In this document: positions 38,271-48,151 of the stretch, one piece after another
Layout: each line of letters begins with the position of its first letter
How positions within the stretch are numbered: position 1 is the stretch's first letter
From: Chloroflexota bacterium
GTDB lineage: Bacteria; Chloroflexota; Anaerolineae; Anaerolineales; Anaerolineaceae
Reading direction: 5' to 3'
NCBI GenBank assembly: GCA_009773005.1
Contig: WOUT01000012.1
Location: forward strand, 1-64,000
Length of the DNA stretch: 64,000 nucleotides
Notes under the pieces: generated by a model
What the model was told of the DNA's origin: nothing
The model's input: the letters and a program-made list of their open reading frames with translations, nothing else
The model's database searches: none
Translations under genes and position numbers: made by a program

Positions 38271-39773
38271 CTAGAATCCTTGGTAAACAAAAGGCGTTGT
38301 AGCATCGGCAAAAATCGAAAACAGGGCAAACGAAAATAATACTACTAAAAACACAATCTGAATCACTTGCTGGAATGAACGCAATTCTTTTTCACTGCCT
38401 TTATGATTTACCAGAATATCATATCCGATTGCGGCGCTTAGCACCAGAAGCAAAAATGGGTTCGGCAGGTTCAACGGACTCCAAGAGAGGAATTCGGTAT
38501 CTCCCATTACGTAACGACGAAAGAGAAAATAATCCGGTTTCACCCATTTGAATAAACCCGTCAAATAGGATAATGCGACAGGAATGTCCATTCGAAATGG
38601 AATCCAGGCGAGTGTGGTTAAGGTGAAGGTTAAAGCAATCCCAAGGTTTTGCTGCCAGCGGGGCTGCTCTTCGAAGGGAACGAAAGGCCTAAATAACCCG
38701 GAAAAACGTTCGAATATTAAATAAAGACCATGCAATCCGCCCCACGCTACTAATCCCCAAGAAAGACCATGCCAAAGACCACTCACGAGAAGGGTCACAA
38801 CGGGAGGAACAACCAAATTCCAGAAATTATTACGCTCGGTGTAATGGCGCATCAGAGATCGTGATAACGGGAAGAAGATATAATCCCGCAGCCAGGTTGA
38901 GAGACTGATGTGCCAGCGGTTCCAGAATTCGGTGAAATTACGGGAAAGATACGGAAGGTTAAAATTGTTAGCCAATTCAATGCCAAACCACAAACTCACC
39001 CCACGAACGATGCTGGTGTAACCGGCGAAATCATTAAAAAGAGCAAGGGCATATGCTAAAAGCCAGAAAAACAAATGTTGCCCTGCATAATTTTGCGGCG
39101 TGATAAAAGCATTTTCCGGGATCATTCCAAATAATGGATCGGCAAATACCATTTTTCTAAAGAGTCCTGTCAGGATCAAAGAAAGACTTCGCTGCGCTAA
39201 AACCCGATCAAACAGGATTGGGGCATCAAGCCGCGGTAGGAAGAGCCGCGCTCGTTCGATTGGGCCTGATAATAATTTGGGAAAGTAGAGGACATAAACC
39301 CCGAACTTGATTAGATCACGTTCGGCCTTTAATCGCTGGTTGGAAATATCTATCAGATATGAAATTACCTGTACAACTAGGAAGGATAGACCCACAGGCA
39401 CTAAAAATGAAAGAGCCCCACCGGCGCTCATCCATCCATTTTTTAATAATAAACTCTCAAGACCGGGTAAATAAAACTTTTGATATTTAAATAATAAAAG
39501 GAAGAAAATATTAAATGCGATTCCTGTAATTACCCATTTTCGAGGGTGTACTGCGGTTTCTGCCTTGATTCCTATTGAATAATTGATCAGGGCAAAAACT
39601 ACCAACACGAGCAAGAATTCATATGACCATGTGGCAATAAATCCAGCTGAGAGAATAAGCAACCAATAATTGCGCAATTTTTTTGGCAGGACTCGATAAA
39701 CATATGCCGCCAGGATTGCCAAAACAAAAAAAAGGAATGAACTGATCGTCATCGTAGAGGAAAATCCAGACAC
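38271..39773 (-). CDS. MBOAT-family O-acyltransferase (AlgI-like)
   Basis: 500 aa; LSYLIDISNQ, PKLLSGPIERARLFLPRL, FTEFWNRWHISLSTWLRDYIFFPL, SGLWHGLSWGLVAWGGLHGLYL. Confidence 0.95.
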   Translation of the reverse strand: MSGFSSTMTISSFLFFVLAILAAYVYRVLPKKLRNYWLLILSAGFIATWSYEFLLVLVVFALINYSIGIKAETAVHPRKWVITGIAFNIFFLLLFKYQKFYLPGLESLLLKNGWMSAGGALSFLVPVGLSFLVVQVISYLIDISNQRLKAERDLIKFGVYVLYFPKLLSGPIERARLFLPRLDAPILFDRVLAQRSLSLILTGLFRKMVFADPLFGMIPENAFITPQNYAGQHLFFWLLAYALALFNDFAGYTSIVRGVSLWFGIELANNFNLPYLSRNFTEFWNRWHISLSTWLRDYIFFPLSRSLMRHYTERNNFWNLVVPPVVTLLVSGLWHGLSWGLVAWGGLHGLYLIFERFSGLFRPFVPFEEQPRWQQNLGIALTFTLTTLAWIPFRMDIPVALSYLTGLFKWVKPDYFLFRRYVMGDTEFLSWSPLNLPNPFLLLVLSAAIGYDILVNHKGSEKELRSFQQVIQIVFLVVLFSFALFSIFADATTPFVYQGF

Positions 39774-40855
39774 TTATGCTCTTGCAAGCACATAGATGAA
39801 AATTTTCCCGCCAGAAGTTTTGAAAAAATATCTGCTCCTTGAATATTTAAGTGAAGCCGGTCTGCCCTTCCATCCAGAGGGATGAGATCTGGATCTACAG
39901 GTGGCACAAAAAACCCCCCATAGTCGATTACGATCTTACTGATTTCTTTAAGGTAATCCTGGTGGACAGTTTCTCCACCAAAGTAATCATAAAAAGTGAA
40001 ATACACAGGTATTTCACTAACAAACACATTGGTTTGGAACTCTTGTTTGGAAAGAATCGTATGTAAATCACTCACTCGTTGAGGGTCGATCGTGAAATTC
40101 TGAAAGAGTTCAAAGAAAGGTTTGTCTGCCGGAGAGCTGGGGTCTGGACGCACATCAATGTCTTGACGGGTGCGTGTCTCAGGCTCATATCCATTTGGTT
40201 GCGTGATCTTTACTCTGCGGAGGTTTAGCACATAATTATCCAAAAAATCAGATCGCGTCCAACCCCGAAATGGCAGAAGCATCTGAATCGCAGTTGATCG
40301 ATCAATAAACCAACCCTTGATGTTTTGTTTCCCTAATCGATACATCAGCCAATCATTAGACAAAAAAGTTTCTTCTTCTTTTAATCCGTTCATGGCAACG
40401 TAATCCCGCATTTCGGTAAAATAGATGAGCGTTTTGGGTTGGTAAGTTTCTACCAACAGTTGTACGAGGGAAGAGTTTGGCGCCACTGTCAGCCCCTCAA
40501 CGCCAAAATTAAAAACACGAAGATCAGCACCAGTTACTTGTTGATATTCTTCTGCAAAAACCTCAGGGTCTATCCCCGTATTTACCATTGAGTTACCCAA
40601 CAAGATAACATCCACCCCGTCGTTTTCAAGAACATAGTCCTGCAGTTTGAACCATTTGATTTCGAATTGGGCATGATAATTTCCAACTGATCGCATGGCA
40701 AGTCGGTTTTGGATCGATGCAATTCTGGAGAGAGATTCTGTTAGAACCAACAAACCAGCCAGGATCAATAAACTAATCCAAAGCGAAGTGAATAAAGTGA
40801 AGCGCCGGGGTTTCTGCGCCTCAATATTCTCAGCTATATTCGGGGATTTGGTCAT
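39749..40855 (-). CDS. SGNH-hydrolase-like (DltD/AlgX-type) membrane-anchored protein
   Basis: GVDVILLGNSMVNTGIDPEVFAEEY; C-terminal ...PLDGRADRLHLNIQGADIFSKLL; stop overlaps MBOAT start. Start MTKSPNIAENI at 40855. Confidence 0.8.
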   Translation of the reverse strand: MTKSPNIAENIEAQKPRRFTLFTSLWISLLILAGLLVLTESLSRIASIQNRLAMRSVGNYHAQFEIKWFKLQDYVLENDGVDVILLGNSMVNTGIDPEVFAEEYQQVTGADLRVFNFGVEGLTVAPNSSLVQLLVETYQPKTLIYFTEMRDYVAMNGLKEEETFLSNDWLMYRLGKQNIKGWFIDRSTAIQMLLPFRGWTRSDFLDNYVLNLRRVKITQPNGYEPETRTRQDIDVRPDPSSPADKPFFELFQNFTIDPQRVSDLHTILSKQEFQTNVFVSEIPVYFTFYDYFGGETVHQDYLKEISKIVIDYGGFFVPPVDPDLIPLDGRADRLHLNIQGADIFSKLLAGKFSSMCLQEHKCLDFPLR

Positions 40856-40860
40856 TACGG

Positions 40861-41553
40861 TTAAAGCGGAGAAACCGTGGTATTTTGCGAGCGGCTTTCT
40901 GCCAACAACTCTTTCAATCTTGGATGGTTGGCATAAAATCCGTGGTATTTTTCGGGCAGCATCACCGCAATCTGGCACATGATCTCGTCAGTCAGAAGTT
41001 GTAACTGTCCCTCGCGGTTATTGCGGTCAAGTTTTGGCGCAGGGATAAGAGTGCCAAATTCTGCAGTTATATGAGGTTTCTGAAAACGCAAAATTTTCCT
41101 AAACGATTCTTCTGTGCCGGTCAGCGCCACAGGTAAAATGGGAACGCCTGCCCGCAGAGCAAGCAGCACGGTTCCAGGCTTGCCCTCACGTAGTTGAGCA
41201 TTCTCACTTCTTGTTCCCTCGGGGGCAATGCCAACCGCCTTGCCTTTATTGAGCGCTTCTACAGCCTGCCTGAAGGCGCCGAAATCCGCCGTTTCGCGAT
41301 CTAACCAGATGCCTTGGGCGGTGATGATAAACCAGCGGATCAACGGATACTTTAAGTATTTTGTGGTGACTAGGGCGGTCATATCCGGCCTGTTGGGGGT
41401 TAGAAACAATACAGGAATATCCATGCGGCTGATGTGATTGGTTGCGATCAACAAACCACCAGTCAAAGGGATATTCTCTACACCCTTAAATCCTGTGACT
41501 GTCAGCCTTCTTAGTAACCAGCAGATGATTCTTCTTAATTTATGCGGTTTCAT
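40861..41553 (-). CDS. 1-acyl-sn-glycerol-3-phosphate acyltransferase-like (PlsC)
   Basis: GLLIATNHISRMDIPVLF, VGIAPEGTRS. Confidence 0.94.
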   Translation of the reverse strand: MKPHKLRRIICWLLRRLTVTGFKGVENIPLTGGLLIATNHISRMDIPVLFLTPNRPDMTALVTTKYLKYPLIRWFIITAQGIWLDRETADFGAFRQAVEALNKGKAVGIAPEGTRSENAQLREGKPGTVLLALRAGVPILPVALTGTEESFRKILRFQKPHITAEFGTLIPAPKLDRNNREGQLQLLTDEIMCQIAVMLPEKYHGFYANHPRLKELLAESRSQNTTVSPL

Positions 41554-41607
41554 AAATCCTATCGTCCTTTTTTATCTTGGTAAGGTCAATAGTAAACAGT
41601 CAATCTG

Positions 41608-42279
41608 TTATTCTCTGATTTCAACTTCTTCCAATTTTGGGTGCTTTTTCCGATTTTTTATCCACTCTATAAAGATTGGAACAACAGAAATGAGAATGAT
41701 GGCGATCACAACGAGAGAAAAATTTTCTTGTACGATTTTATTGCTACCAAAGAAGTAACCGGCAAATAGAAAAACAGCCGGCCATACAATGCCGCCAATT
41801 ACGTTGTATGAAATGAAGTAACCATAACGCATCTTACCAACGCCAGCCACGAATGGAGCAAATGTGCGGATGATTGGGATGAAGCGCGCCAGAAAGATGG
41901 TTTTACCGCCATGTTTTTCATAGAAAGCATGCGTGCGGTCAAGGTATTCTTTTTTAAACCAACGGCTCTTTTGACTGAAAACTTTAGGGCCAACGAATCG
42001 TCCAATCCAGTAGTTCGCGGTATCCCCGGCGATTGCTGCGATAACCAACAATATATAGAGAAGAAAAATATTTAACGGGCTTCCACTTTGAGCTGCCAAA
42101 GCCCCTGCTGCAAACAAGAGAGAGTCCCCCGGCAAGAAAGGCGTGACCACCAGACCCGTTTCGATGAAAATGATCACGAAAAGAATCGCGTAAGTCCACA
42201 ACCCAAAACTGTTAATAATTTCTGTCAAGTGCACATCAATGTGCAGAATGAAGTCGATGACAAATTTAATAATATCCAT
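41608..42279 (-). CDS. DedA-family protein
   Basis: 223 aa; IFIETGLVVTPFLPGDSLLFAAGALAA, FLARFIPIIRTFAPFVAGVGKMRYGYFISYNVIGGIVW. Confidence 0.96.
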   Translation of the reverse strand: MDIIKFVIDFILHIDVHLTEIINSFGLWTYAILFVIIFIETGLVVTPFLPGDSLLFAAGALAAQSGSPLNIFLLYILLVIAAIAGDTANYWIGRFVGPKVFSQKSRWFKKEYLDRTHAFYEKHGGKTIFLARFIPIIRTFAPFVAGVGKMRYGYFISYNVIGGIVWPAVFLFAGYFFGSNKIVQENFSLVVIAIILISVVPIFIEWIKNRKKHPKLEEVEIRE

Positions 42280-42319
42280 TGAACACCTGTTGATTGAAAT
42301 TTTATACAGCCGTATTATT

Positions 42320-43558
42320 TTACTCTATTGTTTCAAAGGGTAAGGCATGAAAAACTGGTGGGATTGATTCAATCCTGAGTTTTCGATTCATGGCAAACAG
42401 AATCGTGATCATCCACAAAGCAATCACTACCAATATCCATGGTGAGGCGATGGAGAGGGTTGCAAATGACGGAATCGTCGGGATATTAAGATTTGGACCG
42501 AGTCCAAAAAGCAGGGCAAAGAAATTCCACACCCCATGGATCGTTACGCTGGCCAGATAGACCATACCGACCCGCAAATATCTGCCATCACGCCAGGAAG
42601 CGGTTAATGCCCAACCGATTAGTCCGGTGGTCAGAATGTGCAAAAGTCCGGTTCCAACCCGACCGATAATTGTTACGAGCCAGGCTTCATTTGGTACGGC
42701 GCTGAGCGAGGTCAGGCTTTCAACCATTGCAAACGCAGCGCCACTCAGAAGACCAGCCGTGAAACCCTCAGCCGGGGACCAATTGCGTTTCATAAAGAAC
42801 CATAAGGCCAGGGGTTTAAACAATTCCTCGACTAGCGGAATGAGAATCGCAACCCCAAAAAAACCTGCTGCGATCACGCCGGGTTTTTGCAAAAGGGGTT
42901 CCAGGTGTGCCAGGATATTCGGAAACTCCTGGGGGTTGATTCTCAATTCGGTCTGCATCTGCATCCAGAGGGGCGTAAACTCCGGCTGCTGCATCAGCCA
43001 CGCGATCCCAATCCCGATTCCAATGGCAATTAAAACGAGCTCAACAAAAATCACAATTGGCAGTGTGATATAAACGCCAAAGTTGACCAAGCCCCATTGC
43101 CTTTGCGGACTGCCTGAATTCAAATGGTGTCGTCCAAGTTCCACAAACCACCACAACGGAACGGTTACTAAAATCACAGTCAAAATTGCCTTGACCGCCG
43201 GCAGACTTTGACTTACGATCGCTTTATTCCCAAAATAGATCAGGAATACAATCGCGGGCGCCAGGAGATTTGCGATCACATAAAGCTTTCGGGAGTTCGT
43301 TTGCGGAAGCGATTTGCGAGCTAGCCTGCGAATCGACAAAACCAAAGACGGCAAGGTTAACAGTGAGATGGCGCCGCTGATCCAGATTAAAAACAGCATT
43401 TGTTGGGTTTCTGGCATCGATACCTCTAGCATTGAGCCATTAACCACGATCAATAACCCCAAAGCAAACATGGTGAGAATCGATGAAAACAACCCTATGA
43501 TACTGATGACGAGTTGGGCAACAGACGGCATGTGCGTTTGGACGGGACGATCAAACAT
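42320..43558 (-). CDS. PrsW-family intramembrane metalloprotease
   Basis: 412 aa; LIPLVEELFKPLALWFFMKRNWSPAEGFTAGLLSGAAFAMVES; HGVWNFFALL. Confidence 0.9.
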   Translation of the reverse strand: MFDRPVQTHMPSVAQLVISIIGLFSSILTMFALGLLIVVNGSMLEVSMPETQQMLFLIWISGAISLLTLPSLVLSIRRLARKSLPQTNSRKLYVIANLLAPAIVFLIYFGNKAIVSQSLPAVKAILTVILVTVPLWWFVELGRHHLNSGSPQRQWGLVNFGVYITLPIVIFVELVLIAIGIGIGIAWLMQQPEFTPLWMQMQTELRINPQEFPNILAHLEPLLQKPGVIAAGFFGVAILIPLVEELFKPLALWFFMKRNWSPAEGFTAGLLSGAAFAMVESLTSLSAVPNEAWLVTIIGRVGTGLLHILTTGLIGWALTASWRDGRYLRVGMVYLASVTIHGVWNFFALLFGLGPNLNIPTIPSFATLSIASPWILVVIALWMITILFAMNRKLRIESIPPVFHALPFETIE

Positions 43559-43560
43559 GC

Positions 43561-44886
43561 TTACTTTTCCTCAATGGTAATCGAAAGGAGCTTGTCGGCT
43601 GGCAGCAAGAGCGGGTCTTTTTCCGGATTGCGCGGACGCAATGACTCCAGTACATCCATACCGGAAATCACCTGACCGAAGATTGTATATTTTCCATCAA
43701 ATTCAGGTGCAGCGGCATATGTGATAAAAAACTGCGAACCATTCGTTCCATCACCCGAATTTGCCATACCCAAGACGCCAGGTTTGTTAAACCGGAGTTC
43801 CGGCGTTACTTCATTTGTAAAACGATAACCAGGGTTGGCGAGACCCGAACCAGTGGGGTCGCCTGCCTGAACAAGAAACCTTGGGATGACCCTGAAGAAG
43901 GCAGAATTGTCAAACCACTTTTGTTTGGCAAGGAAAACGAAATTATTCGCCGCCATGGGGGCTTGCTTAGGAAATAACGATAATACGATTTCACCCTTTT
44001 CGGTCTTTATCGTCGCGGTATATTGCTTGTCCGAGTCTATGGTCATTGGAGGACAGGAAGTGAATGCACTGCCAGACAGCAGAAAATACCTGGTTACACC
44101 GGTTAAGGTTTCCAGATCATACCGATTTTGGTATGGGAATTTATTGATGAATAAGAATGGAGTGCTCGACAACCCCATATTTCTTGCGGTTGTCTCGGCA
44201 GTATTAACCTTTAATACAATTGAGTCTTTGGTCAGGTCAGTAGTAAATTGAGCAGGATCAAGTTTTAGAGAAACTGCCTGGCCATACAGCCAGGTTTTAA
44301 AACCTTCTACGCTCAATGCTGCCCATTCGGATTGTTTTGAAAATAAAAGATCGTGCATTTGCCAGAATTTTTTCTGCAGACCGGCTGCTTCTGCGGCTTG
44401 CGCTGCGAGCGCGGCTTTGTCGTGAATGCTAATTAATGGTAAATGCCGGTAGATCACCCTGATGTCTTGGGGGTATTTTGCCTGCAATTCTTTTAATACC
44501 GGAGCGAGTTTAGCGCAAAAGGGGCATTGAAAATCACTGTATTCATAAAACGTAATACTTGCTGTTTCTGGACCATAAGACCAGTCTGTAGATGAAACGG
44601 AAGGAACAAGACCATCAATTTCAGCTGGCAATGCGGGCACAACCGGAGCGACAACACATGTGGCAGGCGCGCTGGCGGTAAAAACCAAGGTTGGCATTGC
44701 AGTAGGCTCGAGGGTGGAAGTAACATCGGGTGTAACTTCAACTGCCGCAATCGTTGCAGCGACTGTGGATTCAGGCAGGTTGGGTGGTGCGGTTAGAGTG
44801 TTAATGCCGCCCGTCTGGCAACCAGAGAGAATTAAAACCGGGATGATAAGGCATACTAAAAAATTATTCTTCATATAAAATCTCAT
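43561..44886 (-). CDS. Fusion lipoprotein: DsbA-like thioredoxin domain plus cyclophilin PPIase
   Basis: ITFYEYSDFQCPFCAKLAPVLKELQ (CxxC) then YTATIKTEKGEIVLSLFPKQAPMAANNFVFLAKQKWFDNSAFFRVIPRFLVQAGDPTGSG; lipobox LILSGCQTG; continuous ORF. Confidence 0.93.
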   Translation of the reverse strand: MRFYMKNNFLVCLIIPVLILSGCQTGGINTLTAPPNLPESTVAATIAAVEVTPDVTSTLEPTAMPTLVFTASAPATCVVAPVVPALPAEIDGLVPSVSSTDWSYGPETASITFYEYSDFQCPFCAKLAPVLKELQAKYPQDIRVIYRHLPLISIHDKAALAAQAAEAAGLQKKFWQMHDLLFSKQSEWAALSVEGFKTWLYGQAVSLKLDPAQFTTDLTKDSIVLKVNTAETTARNMGLSSTPFLFINKFPYQNRYDLETLTGVTRYFLLSGSAFTSCPPMTIDSDKQYTATIKTEKGEIVLSLFPKQAPMAANNFVFLAKQKWFDNSAFFRVIPRFLVQAGDPTGSGLANPGYRFTNEVTPELRFNKPGVLGMANSGDGTNGSQFFITYAAAPEFDGKYTIFGQVISGMDVLESLRPRNPEKDPLLLPADKLLSITIEEK

Positions 44887-44890
44887 TTCT

Positions 44891-45508
44891 TCAACCCCCA
44901 AATTTTTCCAGGATCGCTTTGCGCAGGTCAGATTGAACGGTTTGGGGTGTTTGTCCTGCATCAATCACACGCCAGCGGGAGGGGTCGGCTTTTACCATCT
45001 CGTGATACCCTTGCCTGACACGTTTATGAAATTCAAGCTGTTGAGCATCCAAACGATTCCACTCACCTCCTCCAGTCTTTCGGCGGTTGAGACCTTCTTC
45101 TACATCGATATCAAGCAACAAGGTGAGATCGGGTTTCAACCCGCCAGTGGCAAACGAAAGGATTTCCCGCAACGTTTCAAGATCCAGTCCGTGCCCATAG
45201 CCCTGATAGGCGAGGGTAGAATCAGCGTATCGGTCGCTGATCACCACCACTCCTTTTTCAAGGTTAGGGCGGATCAATTCAGCCACGATTTGGGCGCGCG
45301 CTGCGCAGAAAAGCAATATCTCGGTACGCGGGTCCATCATGGTGTTGTCCATGCGCATGATCACATGACGGATTTGGTCGCCAATAAAGGTTCCCCCGGG
45401 TTCACGGGTGGTGAGTACTTCAAACCCCTGCAGCCTGACAAATTCTGCCAGGTCATACATCTGCATAGACTTTCCGCTGCCTTCTGGACCTTCAAGCGTG
45501 ATGAACAT
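44891..45508 (-). CDS. tmk: Thymidylate kinase
   Basis: 205 aa; MFITLEGPEGSGKSMQMYDLAEF, VISDRYADSTLAYQGYGHGLD. Confidence 0.97.
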   Translation of the reverse strand: MFITLEGPEGSGKSMQMYDLAEFVRLQGFEVLTTREPGGTFIGDQIRHVIMRMDNTMMDPRTEILLFCAARAQIVAELIRPNLEKGVVVISDRYADSTLAYQGYGHGLDLETLREILSFATGGLKPDLTLLLDIDVEEGLNRRKTGGGEWNRLDAQQLEFHKRVRQGYHEMVKADPSRWRVIDAGQTPQTVQSDLRKAILEKFGG

Positions 45509-45519
45509 TTTTACCCCTG

Positions 45520-47163
45520 CTACTCTCTAAAGATTCTAACTCTGCGGTTGGGGTCTTTACCATAAGAATGTGAAACGAGTTCTGCCTGGCGAGCCATTTC
45601 ATGCTGAATGCGGCGGACAGTCGCTGATGCGGGCGGGAGGTCTACCCAACGCTGCCCACTGATCACAGCCTTTATGGCGGACTCGGTTTGATGAGTCACT
45701 TCTTCAAAATTTGCGGTCATACTGTCATTTGGCAGATTAAAGATCTCTGCCAGAGACTGCTCGATTTGGTTGATTGTGTTGGAGCGAAGCACATAGATAG
45801 GCACGCCGCGCGCTTCAGCATCCATGATTGGCTGCTGCCGTGATTTGTAATAGGCACGCAGCGTCATCACAATATCGGCATCATTGATATCTTTAGCGAT
45901 AACGGCGGGCACGCCCAGTCGATGCGCGGCTTGCTGCATACGGTTTCGAGCTACCCCGTAGGGGTAAATACGGACTGTTTTTGCAGGGCTGCGATGAGCA
46001 TAAGTTTGGAGCGATTCAAACTCAAAAGCATCAGGTTCAAGCGAGACTTCAGGTCTTTGACGGTTGGTGACGTAAGGTTGAGGTTGCTCGCTCTTTTTCA
46101 TTTCTCCGGTGTTTTGGTAAGCCCGGCGCGTGCCTTGTGGCATTCCACGCGTGCCCGCGGGCTTGACCGGTTTATCAATATGGATCTCGTCTTTGGCGTC
46201 ACGCCAGCGAATTTCTGGCACAACGGGAAAACCGCGCACCAATGTATCCACAACTTCAGCAACGTCAGGATGGACAGCCAGCCTGTCGCGGTCTTGAAGC
46301 TCAACCAGAACATCAAAGGTTGGAGGAGAACGGCGTTCGAGAACCGTCTTCTGGGTGCCACGACGGCGGGCTTCTTCATCTGATAGGGTAACCGATTCGA
46401 TACCGCCAATCAGATCGGAAAGAGTTGGGTTAAGCAGAAGATTTTCGAGTGTACGTCCGTGCGCGGTTGCCACTAATTGAACACCCCGCTCAGCTATCGT
46501 GCGGGCTGCCATGGCTTCCAATTCACGGCCGATTTCATCAATGATGATGACTTCAGGGTTATGATTCTCAACTGCCTCGATCATAACCTCGTGCTGAAGA
46601 GATGGAGTAGCCACCTGCATACGGCGGGCTTTACCAACCGCTGGGTGCGGTACATCCCCATCTCCACCAATCTCATTGGAAGTATCCACAACAATGACCC
46701 GCTTTTTCTCTGCAAGGATGCGCGCAGATTCACGCAGCATGGTGGTTTTACCGATGCCAGGTTTGCCCAGCAGAAGAATACTTTTTCCAGATTCCACCAG
46801 GTCTTGAATGATCTCGATTGTGCCATAGACCGCACGACCTACCCGGCAAGTAAGCCCAACAATCGTGTTATGGCGGTTGCGGATCGCCGAAATCCGGTGC
46901 AAAGTTCGTTCCAAGCCAGCACGGTTATCAGCGTCAAATTCCCCGATACGGGAAACCACAAAGTCGATATCAGTCCTGCTAACCTCTTCCTTACTTAATT
47001 CCAACTCTCTGTCTACAAAACGCGCCATGGGCAAGCGCCCCAGATCTAAAACGATTTCAAGCAAGTTATCGCTGTTATTGGCTTTTTTGACCGCGTCGAC
47101 GATACGTATCGGCAAAACAGACATCAAAACATGTAGATCATCCGTAATTCTCTTTTGTGTCAT
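45520..47163 (-). CDS. R3H-domain AAA ATPase (SpoIIIAA-like)
   Basis: 547 aa; SILLLGKPGIGKTTMLRESARILAEKKRVIVVDTSNEIGGDGDVPHPAVGKARRMQV; VIIIDEIGRELEA; C-terminal R3H-like RRIQHEMARQAELVSHSYGKDPNRRVRIF. Confidence 0.93.
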   Translation of the reverse strand: MTQKRITDDLHVLMSVLPIRIVDAVKKANNSDNLLEIVLDLGRLPMARFVDRELELSKEEVSRTDIDFVVSRIGEFDADNRAGLERTLHRISAIRNRHNTIVGLTCRVGRAVYGTIEIIQDLVESGKSILLLGKPGIGKTTMLRESARILAEKKRVIVVDTSNEIGGDGDVPHPAVGKARRMQVATPSLQHEVMIEAVENHNPEVIIIDEIGRELEAMAARTIAERGVQLVATAHGRTLENLLLNPTLSDLIGGIESVTLSDEEARRRGTQKTVLERRSPPTFDVLVELQDRDRLAVHPDVAEVVDTLVRGFPVVPEIRWRDAKDEIHIDKPVKPAGTRGMPQGTRRAYQNTGEMKKSEQPQPYVTNRQRPEVSLEPDAFEFESLQTYAHRSPAKTVRIYPYGVARNRMQQAAHRLGVPAVIAKDINDADIVMTLRAYYKSRQQPIMDAEARGVPIYVLRSNTINQIEQSLAEIFNLPNDSMTANFEEVTHQTESAIKAVISGQRWVDLPPASATVRRIQHEMARQAELVSHSYGKDPNRRVRIFRE

Positions 47164-47183
47164 AAAGACCTTTAAACTCTTTT

Positions 47184-48095
47184 TTAACTTTGTTTTACAA
47201 CTTGCGCTGAATGTTCAGCGTCAATAATAGTATTGACCATCGGTGTGGTGGGTTCGGTTTGGCGGCTTTCCACCCGCTTGCGATTGATAATGGTGACACC
47301 ATTTCGCTGCATGATTGCCAGATGTTTAACAAGCAGCGTGAAACGGTTGCAAGATTCACCACCAACGGCTTGCAAAGCATCAAGTAACCAGGCCTGATAT
47401 GAACGTACTTGAAAATAAACTGGCAAACCGAGATCACTGAAATTTGAGGCGAGGTCTTTGAGGAGGGCAGTGATGTCACCCACAGAAGGATGGATGACTG
47501 GTTTCAGGTATAGACCTTCAGGACCGTTGCAGCTTTCAACATATGCAACAATTTCATTCTCAATTCGATAAATAAGGCGAGGAGTGCCGCCGTTGGAGAA
47601 TGTTTCAGCCGCCTGTACCAGCGGAGGGACCAAGGATTGGTGAAGTGTGCGTATGGCAATTTCGTCAGTTGGGGTTGATAATACCCAATTATCTTTAGAG
47701 CAGACGTCCTTGTCCAACTGTTTTGGGAATTTCCAAACGGTCTCCCAACCATAGACATTGAATCCTGCTTTTCGAAGTGTTTCGAAAAGGGTGGCTGACT
47801 CTTCCAGTCCTGCTAAAACATTGACAGCGCCCATTTCTCCGGCTTTATAACACAGGAAGTCCCATAAGGCTGGAGCATCTTTTTCGTCTTGAGAGTCGTT
47901 GGTTATCAGGAAATTGATATGCGCTGACCGGCTGCCGGATTGATGTAATATCTGACTGATTAAATGAGGTGAGGAATTTTCAGAATCCACCACTGCAGTA
48001 AAACTCTCAGCGGAGGGCTTCAAGCGTGATATCAACGCCGCAAACCCTAAGGGGTTTCCGTGGGTTAATAAGAGGTTCTTGTTAAGGCAGATCAA
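47184..48095 (-). CDS. GNAT-like hypothetical protein, start uncertain
   Basis: 303 aa from TTG. The frame stays open upstream, reading ...IIVRPFAWYDLPTLLRNRSRLICLNKN, so the true start is probably upstream of 48095. Confidence 0.6.
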   Translation of the reverse strand: MICLNKNLLLTHGNPLGFAALISRLKPSAESFTAVVDSENSSPHLISQILHQSGSRSAHINFLITNDSQDEKDAPALWDFLCYKAGEMGAVNVLAGLEESATLFETLRKAGFNVYGWETVWKFPKQLDKDVCSKDNWVLSTPTDEIAIRTLHQSLVPPLVQAAETFSNGGTPRLIYRIENEIVAYVESCNGPEGLYLKPVIHPSVGDITALLKDLASNFSDLGLPVYFQVRSYQAWLLDALQAVGGESCNRFTLLVKHLAIMQRNGVTIINRKRVESRQTEPTTPMVNTIIDAEHSAQVVKQS

Positions 48096-48151
48096 CCGGC
48101 TGCGATTGCGTAGTAACGTGGGAAGATCATACCAGGCGAACGGGCGAACAA

